Shown here one piece after another: positions 24,831-38,400 of a stretch of DNA of 64,000 bases. Position 1 is the first letter of the stretch. The number at the start of each line of letters is the position of its first letter. The DNA comes from Mycteria americana. Its lineage: Eukaryota > Chordata > Aves > Ciconiiformes > Ciconiidae. The notes beneath the pieces were generated by a model. It was not told where the DNA came from. It saw only the letters and a list, made by a program, of their open reading frames with translations, and searched no databases. Where the stretch lies: the NCBI RefSeq assembly GCF_035582795.1, contig NC_134365.1, forward strand, positions 133,260,077 to 133,324,076, in the 5' to 3' direction. The position numbers were made by a program, and so were the translations under genes.

Positions 24831-27579
24831 TGCTACTTAGCATGATCAGACATCACAGGCAATAGGGAATTTAAATGTTTCCCCTTCCCATGGGGGCAAA
24901 CCATTCCTCTCTCAGGCTTCCTTCCACCTTTATCCTTAGGTCTGCTCCTTGCTGCTGAGATTAAAATACCTGCAGCTCCTAAAGCCATCCCAGGGGAAGG
25001 TCGTGTAGGACCTCTCCCCACCTGATTTCCCTCCAGCTCCTCCCTGCAGCTCCTGGCACTGCCTGGTTCTGCCCGTCTCAGGCATCTCTGCCGTGCCCAG
25101 TGCCTGGGGCTTTGCACCCTTCTCAGCTGCTCACCCGCACTGAATGCTGAAACAGCTCCTACTCCCCTCCCCAGACCCAGCAGTCTGACCGCAGCCCGGA
25201 TTTCACTTGTCGCTCTGACCTGCACTGGTGTTAAGCCATGACACACGCGAAACCTTCATTCACAAAGCATCAGTGCGGAGCCTCAGCCCTGTTCAAAACA
25301 TCGGTGGCAACATGACCTTTCTTGGATTCTCATTACAACCGTGAATTTGAAATATCTGTTGCCATCTGCCTTCACTCATGGACCACAAGTTTTTAGTCTT
25401 CACCTTTATGGTTCTTCAGCACATAGCTCATCCCTCTGTGTAGCACCCAGTCTCTTATCTCATGATTAATTCCTACCTTCAGTCTGCCAGCAATGCCACC
25501 TGACCACTCTCTCATCTCCAAAGCAAGTCCAACTTTTACTCCTTGCACATGAAGAGCTTTTTCATCAGCTTCTGCAAAGTGACTGCTTTATTTCTCCCTA
25601 CATTCCCTACAAAAGCTACCTTTGCCAGAAGGGCCTGCGAAGCACAACCCTTGGACAAGGGCTCAGCACGCTGCAAGCTACGACTGCTGAGTACCATGCA
25701 ACTCCTATTTCTGTGATCACGTATCTGTTTCAGATAATCTTCTTCTGATACTTTGACAAATTCCTAGGCATCAGTTGTCATGCTCTGAAGTCTTAATCCT
25801 TGGTGGACTCCTGGAGATGCTACTGGAAAAGACATAGTAAACATCTAGAACACAACTCTGGCGTCTGATCTATTCTCCATCACTTGTCTTTCTCTACTGA
25901 AGACCATGGTGCAGGGAATGTCCCTAGATGAGCTGATGCATGGGTCTCAAAAAATACCAGAGCTGAAGGAATAAGTGCTCAGACTCTCACATAATTGTGG
26001 GTAGCTTTAATTTTTTTTTTTTAATTTAAAGAGCATACCCAACACTGTGAATAACTGGCAAGAACCAAGATTTAAAAGGAGAAAAAAGGTTTTGTTAAGC
26101 TTTTAACTTTAAATTATATTTATGCATGGAGATCAAATTCAAATGGTGTTTATTTCTTGAAAGCACAGAGAAAAAAACTGTGTTGCTGCTGCTGCAGACA
26201 AAGGATGAGATGTGCAGAGCTTCCACAGCACCTGGCAGGAAAAGTGTCGCTGTGATTCTTTACATGCTAGTGTATGACCTAGCACAGCAAATCCAGTGGC
26301 TTTTCTGCCTCTCAAACAGGAGGCGCAGCACAAAATGCCCCAAACCCCCTCCCAGAGCTGAGAGCCTATTGCTAAATCTTCATCAAAATCATGCCTGAAG
26401 ACAAAATATCCAGGAGATAACGAGCACAGTCCTGCTGCCATAGGAAAACATCCATTCTGGCTTTTCAAGTACCGCGTCGAAGTGCAAGAGGAAAAGCAAT
26501 TCTAATCATAATTTTATCTCTGTTGTCATGAATATAACCAAAGGTTTCTTCTTTAAAGTTACAAAAAACAGCCAGCAATATTTTTATTTCACAAGGCTTC
26601 ATTGACAGACTCTCTTGTCTGCAGCAATTCAGAACTCCGGCTACTAAAGCTCATCGCTTTTTTATTTGCCTCCGTCAGTGCCGAGGAGATATTTATAACT
26701 GTTGCAGTCAGTCTTGAAATAAGTATACAGCACAAGGGTGCTGCATGTTACCAGTCAGGCAGAAGAAGACAAAGACAAATAAAAAGCAATGAAAAGACAT
26801 GATATAGATATAGGGAAGATTGTGACTACCGAAGAGCTAATAGTTTTGTGATGGCAAGAACTGAGCTTAGAAGAATACCAGGTATTAGTAATGGTTTTGT
26901 TGAAAAATCTCTTCAGACCATTAAAGTATTAAGCTGTTCTTTATTGCACTTTCCCTACCTCCTCTTTTCTTTGCTAGTTGGTATTTTTTTAATACTTTCT
27001 CTTTATGTCTCTCCTACTGGATTGAATAGCATTGAGCTGCCTTTGCCACACAAAATCACAGATCACTAGATTTTTGTTTCGTTATAGACGTAATTTGAGA
27101 CAATCGAATTTGAATAGCAATTTTGTGTTCACATCTTTTATTTATTAAAGGGTCTTCGAAATACAGGGAAAAAGGAAATACAAAACCCAGTATATACAGG
27201 AAACGTCAAAGTGGGGAAAAAGCAGGCACAAAAAAAAATAAATATTTTTTCTCTTTGTTTTTTCTTCTAAAAGATGAAAAGCTAGTGAGCCAGATTCCCT
27301 CCCTTGCTGGGATATGCTCAGTGCGAGAGGCTGAAAGGATTACAGCAGGACGCCACTCACGTAGCTCTCACCGTCTGTCCTGAGCAGCTCTGGTTTAAAT
27401 TACAGCTACCTCAGGGTCCCTGTATCCCTAAACAGCGTGCAGGGTGCCCAGCTGAGAGGCGCCGGAGACCGGCAGCGTCTCCCGCATGGCTTGCATCCCG
27501 AGGAGGGCATGCTGGTGCAGACCAGCCACCTCAGCCCTGCGCCTGCAGCCCCTTCTCCCCACTTTGCATCCTCCCAGCC
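24831..27579. other. Intergenic sequence, no gene seen
   Basis: No supported exon. The part around 26470-26740 is repeat-free with some enhancer-like motifs (CTAATCATAATTTTATC, TTGACAGAC), but the signal is weak. Confidence 0.35.
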
Positions 27580-27703
27580 AAAAGCTCAGGTGCCGGGATA
27601 CAGGTATAGATAACCATACGGCATCTCTGCTATCCCAAAAGCTCAGGTGCCGGGATACAGGTATAGATAACCATACGGCATCTCTGCTATCTCAAAAGCT
27701 CAG
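27580..27703 (+). repeat. 57-bp tandem duplication, 2.2 copies
   Basis: A unit starting AAAAGCTCAGGTGCCGGGAT is present at 27580-27636 and almost identically at 27637-27693, followed by a third start (AAAAGCTCAG) at 27694. The near identity of the copies implies a recent duplication. The period is a multiple of three, which explains an open frame that repeats the same peptide; that frame is not a gene. Confidence 0.95.
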
Positions 27704-30700
27704 AGGGAGAAGAGTATGGGATGGGGCCTGAGCTGCTCCGGAGCCACGCGCTTTAATGCTGGGCTAGGTGAGTGTTTTCCACAGATAATAGGACTGGGAG
27801 CTGCCTCAGGCCCCAGGGAAGGAAACACACACTCACATTTCTTCTGACTTTGCCCAAAGTTTTTATTTCATCATTTCAAGCTGTTTAAAAGTGGCTGTGC
27901 TGGATAAGTAACCAGGGCCCGGCATCCATCAGAACAGCAGACACATCTTCAAAAGTTAGACTACGCTGTACCACCAGAATCTGCTGGGAAAAGGTAGTGC
28001 ATTTCATAACTGCTTTCTATTATTAGCCCATCGCTATAGTCCTGGATTAAAAAATCACTTCAAATGAAGGAAAGGGAAAATGTATTCTTCTTTCTCTATG
28101 GCTGGGTTCTTCTCCTTGCTTCCCTTTGCCAAAAATACTTTTAAATTTAAATGTGAAAACAAGTTATGGGTATGGACCCCTGTGTTTGAAGAAATAGAAG
28201 GAAGTTTTGCTTGAAGTTTTAGGGTGATTCTCACTTTGAAAATATGTTTCAGTAGTGTTAGATTATATAATGACAGCTATGCATCCTGCATGCGTGACTT
28301 GCTTGACTTGCTTTCCTCATCTTCTTGGTAGCTGGGGTCAAGGGCTGCAGAAGAGGTTCCTAAATTACATTTCCCTTTCCCATATTTCAATATACAAGTA
28401 AATGCCCAATTTCTACAAATTCTGAGCAATTTTTGGAGTTGCAGCCCCCTGGGGCTGTGCCCTCCTTCAATTTGAAAATCAAGATCTACAACTCAAAAAG
28501 AAAGCAGGCACTGAAGGTTCCTTCGGTGAGAGATTTATGCCTGAATCACTAACCTGCTCAGTAGGCTTGCCAGCTTTCTCCAGTAATAATGCTTCACATT
28601 AGTTATTTGAGCTCGAATGCAGCATTTGCAGAAGAAAAACATTCTGCAGTTTACCATTCTGGAAAGAACTGATTGTTGTGTTGTCAATAAAGAGAAGGAT
28701 TACAGAGTAGGCGAATTTGTTACATACACGTATGGCCCATGAAATACATCCCTCTATGAATCTTTAAACATTATCAGCCTACAGTAATTGTTACTTACAC
28801 TCCACCCACTTCATCCTTCTTTCCTTCCTTTCCTCTGAAGAATAATTTGACAGTTGTTTTCTTTGAAAAAGTTGAACTACAAAATGATTTCTGCGTCTAA
28901 CAGGGACACAAATATGCTAGCGTAAGTACAGTTAAGAAAATGTGGACAAATTTGAAACCGTCATCCATATGAAAGCAAAAATCAGAGTGTTTTCTAGAAC
29001 TGACATGGCCTGGAGGAACCTGAGGCTGTGGTGGAAGGGAGAAAGGCAGAGAGAATTAGACCCTCACCCCCCACCGCAGACCCAGGACTATCCCCCTAGC
29101 ATTGTAAAATGGAATTTATAGCTAAAATCAGGAAAATAGACCCAGGCATTAAGATCACAGGTGCTACTTCACTGACAGCCTATTATAAAGCTCCAACTGT
29201 GTCCAAAGTTATAAAGCAATTTCATAGTTATATTTATCAGGATGTATAATGTGCAAATCCACTTCTGTGTTTGGTTTCTTTTTTTTTTTATGTCATTATT
29301 AAAAGATTCCTATTGCACCTAGCAAGGGTTCCCCAGATGTTCATCCAATGCAGCAGTGAATGGCAAATGTAGATCCAAGACACAGGAAAGAAGCACTCAA
29401 GCCCTGCAGCAATGGGAAGGAGGCTCCTGCCACCCAGTAAGAGGGAAACAAGGCAGAGCACTTATGTACTGTCCTTATCCACACGACTCCCAAAGGTCAG
29501 CAGAGGCCAAAGAGATCCCAGCAAGTGGAGGTCATACAAAAACCTGCACAGAACAAGTTACAGATGCCAAGAAAAAAGGCCATTTCTCAGCAGACATATT
29601 CTGAAAGATGAAGTCGGAAGAAGAAGGATGCTTGGAAAGGGTGAAAAAACAGCCATCCAGCCACACCGAGGCTCCAGCCAATGTGGGATGCATTCGTTAA
29701 CAGTCTCAGAAACTGGAGAAGTCACAAAGTCTCAGCGTTATGGTATCAGTGTGTTAAGAGCAAAATTAGGCTGTTCCTGGGTATCTTCAAGGAAATTAGT
29801 CCAGGGCTATTGAAAGGTGTAATCAAAATCAGAGGCCACGTCATGCACCATGGGCAAGAAAGAAACCTGAATGTACTGATCTACGTCCAAACAGATAGGG
29901 GTGTTTTACGTACAGCTCACATGCAGGAAAAAATAAAATAAAAGGCTTTTATTTGTTTATGGAAAGCAGACTTTGCTGAAAACAACTAGAATTTCCTTAC
30001 TTATGACCAAACAGGCTTGGCTTACCCAAACCCCATCCTGAGAATCCAAACATTATTTTCTTCTAAATCACAAGTGAATCATTTTCAAATGTAATGCAAA
30101 TTTAAAGAGCTGAAGAGGTGAAGGAACCTGCTTAAGAGCATCTGCCCAAAGCACAGTGGAGCAAATTCCAGAGAGAGGGACAGGAATGTCCAAAAGGAGA
30201 GGGGCATCACGTCTCTCAATCCTACCAAAAAAATCCCAAAACAAAAAACCCTTAGAGAACTTGCATGGCACATGAACAGGATAAACAATTGAGGATGAAA
30301 CTCAGAATCGTGAAGGCAAGGTATTAGCAGGGCATAACCAGGACAAGACATTCCCAGCCTCTTTTATCAGCTCCCCTGGGGGCTGATGGGCATCTGTTTA
30401 AAGGCACTACAATGGTGCTTTAAAAGATCTTACAAAAAATATATGTATAGCAGCCAGGACCCAGCAGGGGAGAGAAAATTGTCATGGGAATCAGAGCCTT
30501 AAGGGGGCTCTGAAAAGGTTGCTGCAACCCATGAAGCCACAGAGATGGCTGAAACTAGGCCTGAAAGCAACATCTCACCTGCAAGGATATTGTGGAAAAT
30601 GGGAGATTGCTTTACAAAACTATTGTATTTCTAGTCTGTCTTTCCCATTAGTTTTTGTGTTTCTCTATTTCTTTAAGTTACTTACTATACTTGAATATTA

Positions 30701-32039
30701 TAATAGAATCTGGAGTTTAAAGTTCTTCTGCTCCTCTTTGGAGAATTCACCATAAGGTGAAGGTACAGCCAGATCCACCTCAACACCCTGGGCCACTCGG
30801 AGTCCCACCACAAGTTCATACTGCAAACAGGCAGTAGAACCAAGCCCTGCTCCATATTTAGCACTATTAAATTATGACACCAAAGAAACACATGTAGTTA
30901 CCAGCTGAGACATTATATTTAACAAAAAGGCTGAAAACAGGAATGCCTTTGTGTTAGGACCTGGTGTCAGAAGAACAAGGGATGATGTGTGGAAGACAGA
31001 ACTAAAATGAATGAAGCAAACTCAATGTGATTCTGCAAATCTCCCTAGTTCAAGATAGGTAGCCTGGGGACATCTATGGTGACAACCACTGTGAGGTGGT
31101 GGTGACCGAAGAGACCCTTGCTCTTCTGAAGTTGTCATCACCTGAAGATGCCTGCTGAAGAAGAGTAGGCATTTAAGCCTGGCTGGGAACAAAAGACCTG
31201 AGAGGCTCAACGACTCATCTCTCACGTAATCAAGATGTCCATGTTACCTAACTCAGAAACGTGCAGAGCACAGATGCTAAATGAAGCAAATCTCTGCCAT
31301 CACCTTTTCTCAGAAGGTAGGATTCATCTCACCAAACTGTAAGCACTTAAAAGCCAGACGGTGCCTCAGCTCCCTCAGTAACTGGCAGCACAGACGGCAG
31401 CTTTCAGAGGTGATTCATCCCACCCATCTCACGTACCAACCTGGGCTGGGGCGACTCACCCCGGAGAGCCTCTTGTGCACATCATCAGGCAAGAGGCCTG
31501 GGTGACTTACCTGGCCTCAACACCCATGTCCTGGGAGGCTAAACTTAAAAGAGAGAAATCCCACCCGCAGAAGCTCCCCACAGCCTGCCAGCTGAGGGTA
31601 CATCTGCTCTCGCCCCGCTCTGCTCTGCAGTGGTCGGCAGCAGCAGCTCCTGCCCCAGCTCTGCCCTCTGCCTGCAGGCTCGGCTGGAAGAAAGTGAAAT
31701 ACAGGATCTTCCTGCTCTCTCCTCTGAGACGAAGAAGAACGAAGAGCTCCGAAGACTAAAGTAAAAAGAGAAGAGCCACAAGAAGGCAGGCGGGTCTCAG
31801 GTGGAGCAACTTGGAGGCTGGAGGGAAGATGACGGCGAATGGAAATTAAAAAATGGGGCGGCAGAACTGATTTGGAGGTGCTGGGGAGGAGTGAATGAAT
31901 TGCTCACCAAGGGCAAGGGTAGAGGCTCTGCCTCGCAAAGAGGTGCTCAAAGCACTCTGTGGAGGAAAAGCCATATCCAGCCACGACTGCTCCACTCTGA
32001 GCGCTAAGGCATGAATACATTTGGGCCCAGATTCTTTCC
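27704..32039. other. Intergenic sequence, no gene seen
   Basis: No supported gene. A short block around 28660-28800 (ATTGTTGTGTTGTCAATAAAG, GGATTACAG, CTACAGTAATTGTTAC) has SOX/FOX/homeodomain-like sites and could be a small conserved element. Confidence 0.35.
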
Positions 32040-32420
32040 TGAGCTAACTCCACAGTGATACCAGAAATTATGCAAGTTAAGATGCATGTCTCTTATGAAA
32101 ATGATGCAATAATCAGTGTCTACAGTTCGATTATGAGATAATTAATTTTAATTGCATATTACATTCTCATTGAATTAAAAGATTTGAAGAGTTTGACTAT
32201 TTTTATATTCCCCTTGCAATACATTTTGTAGTCTGTGCTATTTAGAGACAGAAAATTGCAACTATTTTAAAAACACGACAATGACTTTCACCTCCCTGAG
32301 GGAAATCCTGAATTATTACCTTTGATGGCATCAGGGTTTCATCCTTATTCTGTTAGAGAACATCATTCGAGACCCCTTCTTAGCTTTGCTTTCCACCTTT
32401 TGAGTGCCTTGAGTTCCCAA
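32040..32420. promoter_or_regulatory. Candidate noncoding regulatory element
   Basis: AT-rich and free of repeats, with AAATGATGCAATAATCAG, GAGATAATTAATTTTAATTG, ATTGCATATTAC and GAATTATTACC. It resembles a homeodomain/POU-rich enhancer. Evidence is texture only. Confidence 0.3.
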
Positions 32421-34649
32421 CATTGAGGTGAAAAAACGCTCGCTATTTATTAGGTGGAAGAGCGGAAATCATGTCTTTTTTTAGATTTTTTTCTTCACCA
32501 GAAAAATTTTGAAATAAAAACTTCCTTTTTGTCACATCTTCTTGGTGCCACCCTTTCAGCAGGAGCATTGGCTGGGCCCTTGGTCACCTCCCTCCCAGGG
32601 GAATGGGCTGCCATCCTGCCCAGCGCAGCGAGGGGCAGCCTGGCTGCTCGTCCCTGCAATGAGCCCGCACACACAGGTAGCACCTCGCTGTGCCGTGGCA
32701 GCTCCGTTCCTGCCCTCAGCATCACTTCGCCGGCTGCAAGGGAGCGTGACTGAGGTCGGACATTGCCCCGTGCGGCAGAGACGTGTTTTGCCTGTTCTGA
32801 TTTTCCATTTTTTAGCTCCCGCCAGCAGCAGAGCATTGAGCAAAATGTCCCTGCTATAGCCCTCAACAATTCATTGTAATAAGTCACCGGCTGAATTGCA
32901 CCTTGTGGTCCCACTGTGAGGGAACAAATCACCAACTTCTCCAATTGTTCAGATATCTTCTCAAATAGTTGCTGAATAAGTCATGCCAGAAATCGGCAGT
33001 TCGTAACTTCCCATCCAGCGGTTTGCAGCAGATATTCAAGACCCAGCCTTTGAAGCTGACTGGGTTTTGGCCGGCTGCGGAGGCTATAGGGTAAGTTCCT
33101 AGGGATTTGGACACCTAGGCAGGAGCCTCTGCTTTTGCAAGGGACAAAGTACGAGCTTTCTGAATTGGCCTTCAGCAGTGAAAAGCTGGCATTTTCTCTG
33201 CCATGAGCAGCTCCAAAGAAGAATGAGGAGGGAGAGCAGAGATGCCTACACTAGACCCTCACCATCCTTTTCAGGGTGCAATACTTACTCCCTCTCCCAG
33301 TCTGACCCCGACGTGCCTGCCTTTCCCAGTCAGACCTGAACACCCATGCTCCCACACCACCCATTCCAAGCATTCAGGAGACCAGCCCTCGCTTAGCCAG
33401 GCAACGGTGCTGCCTGGGGAGGTACGGTGGTGGGACACCTTCCCATAGGCAAGAGGGGACAAACCCTGTGAGCCCCAAATGTCCGGCCAAGGAGGCTCCG
33501 TGATCACCTGACATGAAATGCAAGATACCAGGGATGTAGAAAGGAAAGAACACAAGGCGGGTTTGCAAGCATATCCCCAGTTTCATGCTTAAATACATAA
33601 CCTTGCCCATGCAGAAGTTTTTTTCTAGCATTAATGTCCCCCTGTGCCCACCCTTTTGTGCCAAAGAGGTGAGCAAAGCTGTGGAAATCTCACCAAACAC
33701 CAAGATTTGTGCTTTATCTGTCCTCAGATCCCAATTTTCAGACTCAGAGAATAAGTGATGACAAGTTTTAGACATATTTCTAATATATTCCTACCTTATA
33801 CCCCTCGTGTCTCAACCTTTTCTTTCCTCGTCTTTCTTGCTCTTGCATCTTTTATTCTGACTGGAAGCCTGAAAGAGTGAAGGTATTGATTACACATCTC
33901 TTTCTGACACACTGCGAAATATGCCATCTCCCGTCTTCACACTGGTGACTGGCTTACATGGCAGGTTTCTTCTCTATGTATAAAACACATCAAAATTGTA
34001 TTGCATGCTGCTGTTGTTTTTAATAGAAATATTATTCAACTCACCCAAGTTTTCTTCATGAGATTTTTTTCATTTCACTTAATGCCTAACCTTCTCGGGT
34101 TTTGACAGGTACACAAATCTTCCCGGAGGCTGCTGTTCCTGAGCTCGCTGTGTTGTCTGTGTTAAAAGTCTTTTATCCTGAGATCAGTGGTCCCGGGGAT
34201 GAGAGCAAGCGATTAAGTTCTGCAATGTACCTTGCAAGTAGGGACCAATCATTTCTTACTTAGCTGTGTCTGGAGCCTCTAAACTAAGGCTTAGCTAGTT
34301 CGATAAGTAGTGGAACAAAGACTACTCTGGCATGAAGGCTGTTTATATTTCACAGGGGATTTTTTTTCTTTTTGGATCATTTTTCCTTAAACCATTGGAG
34401 GGCCTTGGAAGTGTGTTACTGCTATTCCGCTGCCGGTCCATCTCGCAGAGCCGTCCTAAAGCCGCAAGGCACGCGTCTCTACATATCATCATACAGAACA
34501 GCCCAGTGTGAAACCAGGCTCTTAAACAATAGCAAGGGGCTTTTTATGCAATACAAAAATATATTAAAAATACATAATGTAACTTGTCTTAATATACTTT
34601 TCTGAGTCTAAAAATATGCCAGACCAAAAGAAACATATTTACATAAAAA
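32421..34649. other. Intergenic sequence, no gene seen
   Basis: Moderately GC-rich in the first half (32570-32850), without CpG-island density. Open frames on both strands up to 149 codons overlap each other and show no domain. Confidence 0.35.
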
Positions 34650-35400
34650 GCAGACAAGGTCAAATAACAAAGAAAGCCCTTAATTAGTTGTAATCAACTT
34701 TAATTTGCATACCGTATATAATTCCTAAATGATTGTTAATAATAACTTTATATAATGGACTTCCAATTTTCATGAAAATGGCACATTTTGATAAGCAGAC
34801 ACAAAACCCTAGTACTAATAAGGTTTAATTTGCATACATTAGACTGATTATCCAAACAAAAGGATTACAGTATTACTTCTCCATACCTTTATGTCCTTAT
34901 TATGCACATTTATTAACTTCACAAAAGCTAGCTGTTAGTGACAAACAATAGCCGTGGCTGGAAGAGAAATCTACAGTGTGAATAAAGTGCATTTTAATGC
35001 TAAGGAGCAAAGTTTATACTGCATAAATGTTTTGTTTAACTCTTTCTTTTGCAAAAGGCATTATGCTCTATAAGGCAGGCACTTTTAGATGGATAAATCA
35101 CTTCTTCATTATGTGATTTTTTTGTAAAGAATAGATTTTCTGTAAAAATTATAACCTGCTTGTGCTCCCAGTTTCCCGATGTGAAGTTAAAAAACATGGA
35201 TGGTGCTTGAACATATCAGGAAAAGTGTTTACAATCACAGGATTAAGCTGTTAACTCATGTGATTCCAGGGCACGGTGTTAATAAATATATTGCCACAAG
35301 CTTCGTTTTCACAGCATAAATAATAATACAGGTGGCAGTAGCCGTTCCTAAGGGTATTACATATACCCCGCAATTAAAGTGTGAGCAAGGGGGAGGGGAA
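34650..35400. promoter_or_regulatory. Candidate enhancer with two identical octamer 14-mers
   Basis: A long repeat-free AT-rich stretch contains the same 14-mer, TTTAATTTGCATAC, at 34699-34712 and 34824-34837 in the same orientation. Each includes a perfect POU octamer (ATTTGCAT). Around them lie CCTTAATTAGTTG, TGATTGTTAATAATAAC, AGACTGATTATCC, TGCATTTTAATGC and GTGTTAATAAATAT. The combination of octamers with TAAT cores is typical of neural enhancers bound by POU3/SOX/homeodomain factors. It lies 11-12 kb upstream of ARX, the nearest gene. Confidence 0.45.
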
Positions 35401-38400
35401 AAAAAAAATCATTAGTAGATCTGGTATCTGAAGCAAATGATGCTCACAAGGGGCTGAGAAGAAAGCCAATAGACGTGGAGCTTAAATTGAATGCCACCCT
35501 GGAGCTCCCTCCGCGCTGTGCCACGGGGCTGTGCTGATATGCAGCAGCGACAGTGATGTGAGAAGAGGATGTCGCCTCCGCCGCATTTTGTGCCCTTCTG
35601 GTGAGACGCGCCGCCTTTGAACAGAAACCCTGCTTTTGGAGATATGTCGTCAGCCCACGTGTTTTGATACTCCATGGACCAGCTGGCTCTTCAGGGAGGG
35701 TTGCTACAGTTGTCAGGAACCTTGAGTGACTTCTCAGGGGTAAATTGTTTCTTGCACCGTTTTTGACCGAGGTCTCCATGTCTACGTGCAACCAGTTTGC
35801 TTGACACATCAGAGCAATCCTGATCAGTTTTTAACGTTAGACAGATGCCATCCAGATGATCCCTTGAATATACAGAGAACATCTGGCAAGGTTACCAAGT
35901 ACTGACAACAGACTATTTTTTTTCAGCATCATTTCCATCCAACCGCTTTGCAAAGGGCTGCAGGAACCGCTGTGATTTTTTTCACCCGTGCAGCTCGAGG
36001 CCACTGATTTCAAGGCCACCCGCTCAAGGCCACTGATTTCTGGCTCAGTCCTGGTCGGTGCCACAGGGTCAAAGCCCAGAGTCCTTCCCCCAGCAAGAGC
36101 CCAAGGATTTTGTTGGGAAGGTATGAATGAATAAGGGCCTCATGGTGCAGCGAAGGGTCTCTAAGTGTGAAACCACCACTGGGGTAGCATTGCACAATGA
36201 TTACGTGCATTTGTTGGTCTGGAACAGCAAGTGGGGAAAATGCATTTCAGAGGATATAATATACATAAGAACCTTTAAATCTACACAGAAACTTAGAGAG
36301 ATCATCTTTTTGCCGTAAATATTGATAGTATTTACCATGACATTTACTGTATTTGAGCTCTGCTATAAAGATACTGGTGTTTCGAAATGTGCCCAATACG
36401 TTTTTCTTCCAAGGAGACCCCAGAGAGAACGGATGGCTTAGGAGAAGACTCTGGAGCTGTGTTCCTGGACCAGCAGTTTCTGAATCAACCCCAGTTTATT
36501 CTAAAATATTCAGAATAAACATGCCCAGAAGATTTAGCGATGTCCATTCTGTGTTCAAAGTGACACAGCCACCAAATCCTACTGACATCCAGATGGGACC
36601 TGGATTCCCAAAAGCACTGTTGAAAACAAGACTTGGTATCCTACGTCATTTTGGTATTCTTAAAGGTATCCCAGGTCACAAAGCATATTGAGTTTTGCAT
36701 AGCCTTTAGGTTAGTCAAAAAGATTACACTGACTGAACATGGATTTTTATGGTTTTTTAATCAGAATGCAAATACAAACTTGATTTGCTTTTCCCTACCA
36801 AATCATAGCCCTGTTTCCATTGAATCGTATTGGGCTTAATCTGACCTCACTTCCCTGACTAATAATCCTTACACACGACTCAGTTAGTTAGGTTACCTTT
36901 GGATCCAGTCTGCAGTTGTCAGTCTGATTTACAGAACATTTTCCTAAGTTCCTACCACTGTACTCATATTCTTCTCCTTCGTAGCGCTTCGTGGTGATTC
37001 AGTGAAGTGTGCCTGATTCTCGCTGGATGCTCATTCCTTTGCGAAAACTGGGAACAGCCTACGAAATGCCTTCTACCTCATTCTGCTCCCTGATCCCCAG
37101 TCCATCTTCCTGCTATGTACTGCAGAAAGAGGAGAAAAAAAAAGAGTATTTCATGTTACAGGTATTTGGGTTTCTGTCTGCCATACTGCAGGTCAGAATC
37201 CACCTTCAGTTTTGAAGATCCCTTTGCCCATTGAATTTGGACAGCCTTGTCCCAGGTAAAAAAAAAAGAAAATATTTGGGCCCCTTTTCCGGGATAAGGA
37301 ATTAGAATAAGTGTAAATGATTGCCCAGTTATTCTCACCTGTAAGTCTGCATTCAATGAAGGAGAACGTGCGCTACCGTTCCAAGTGACGGGTCCACAGA
37401 AAAGCCTCTGACACGTAGCAAGTTTTAAAAATCAGAAGCCATGTTCAGTTTTAGAAACCCCGAGGACATCCAGAACCCTCTAGACATTTTGATAATATTA
37501 GAACAAAACCAAAACAAAACCTGAAACCAGAATAAAGCCAAACTATCCCTTCTAGCTCTTGTTCAAAGGGAAGAAAACTGACATTTTCCTGAGCATCACT
37601 ACACAAAATGGATGATAGCACGCTCTGCTGAAGGAAGCAAACAGGCTTCTCGAGTAGCCCCCAGATCACCTGAAAGCCCAGCCAAAGCCTGTACCTATTT
37701 GTGCTGCAATTGCCTGGGTTGCAACACAAAAACCATCATACAAATGTGCTTTCACTCATGAGAAAACCCCACTGACTCGAGGAATGAAAGGTTATGAGTA
37801 AGGCTTACAAGACAGGAACAATAATTTAGTTAAATCCAATGTCCTTTGTTTAAAGTTAGTTTTTCTGTGGTTCCATAATATTATTTTTAGTTTTCAAGAA
37901 CGGAAACAATAGCTGAGCTCTGTAAGTGCCAAGTCTTTTTCAAGGTTTGATAAAAAGCTAAAAGACAAGAAGGTGCATTGATTCCAAATAATAACTTATA
38001 CCCTGTGATTTCAAGATTTTACAATCCATGCACATGACTGGAAATATCTGTCTACAGAAGTTTCTAAGAATTATGTATGAAGGGGAAATCTTAAAACACA
38101 TACTCTTTTTTTTTATCTTATTTTTGAATGGAAAACTTCGAATCAACAGTCCAACAAATTGCAGCTGTTGGAATTGCTGAGCCAATTTACAATCAAATTG
38201 GATTTTTTTCCGTTAAGAAAAAAACCCTTTGAATTTGGAAGGAAGCGCTCTGCTCCCTACCAGCCCACTCATACTTCTCTATAACATCCCGCACACCCGC
38301 AGTCCCAGCTATCATGTTCTTCAGGCACATAACTAGCGTTGGCACAGACATTTTTAAGAATACATCTCCATTCTTAATTATTTCAGAACATCAGATTTTC

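Noticed and set aside
27304-27731. Open frame with a repeated peptide
   Set aside because: The peptide repeat is the direct consequence of the 57-bp tandem duplication (a multiple of three), and the frame has no start context or homologue. Two copies without spacers are not a CRISPR array.
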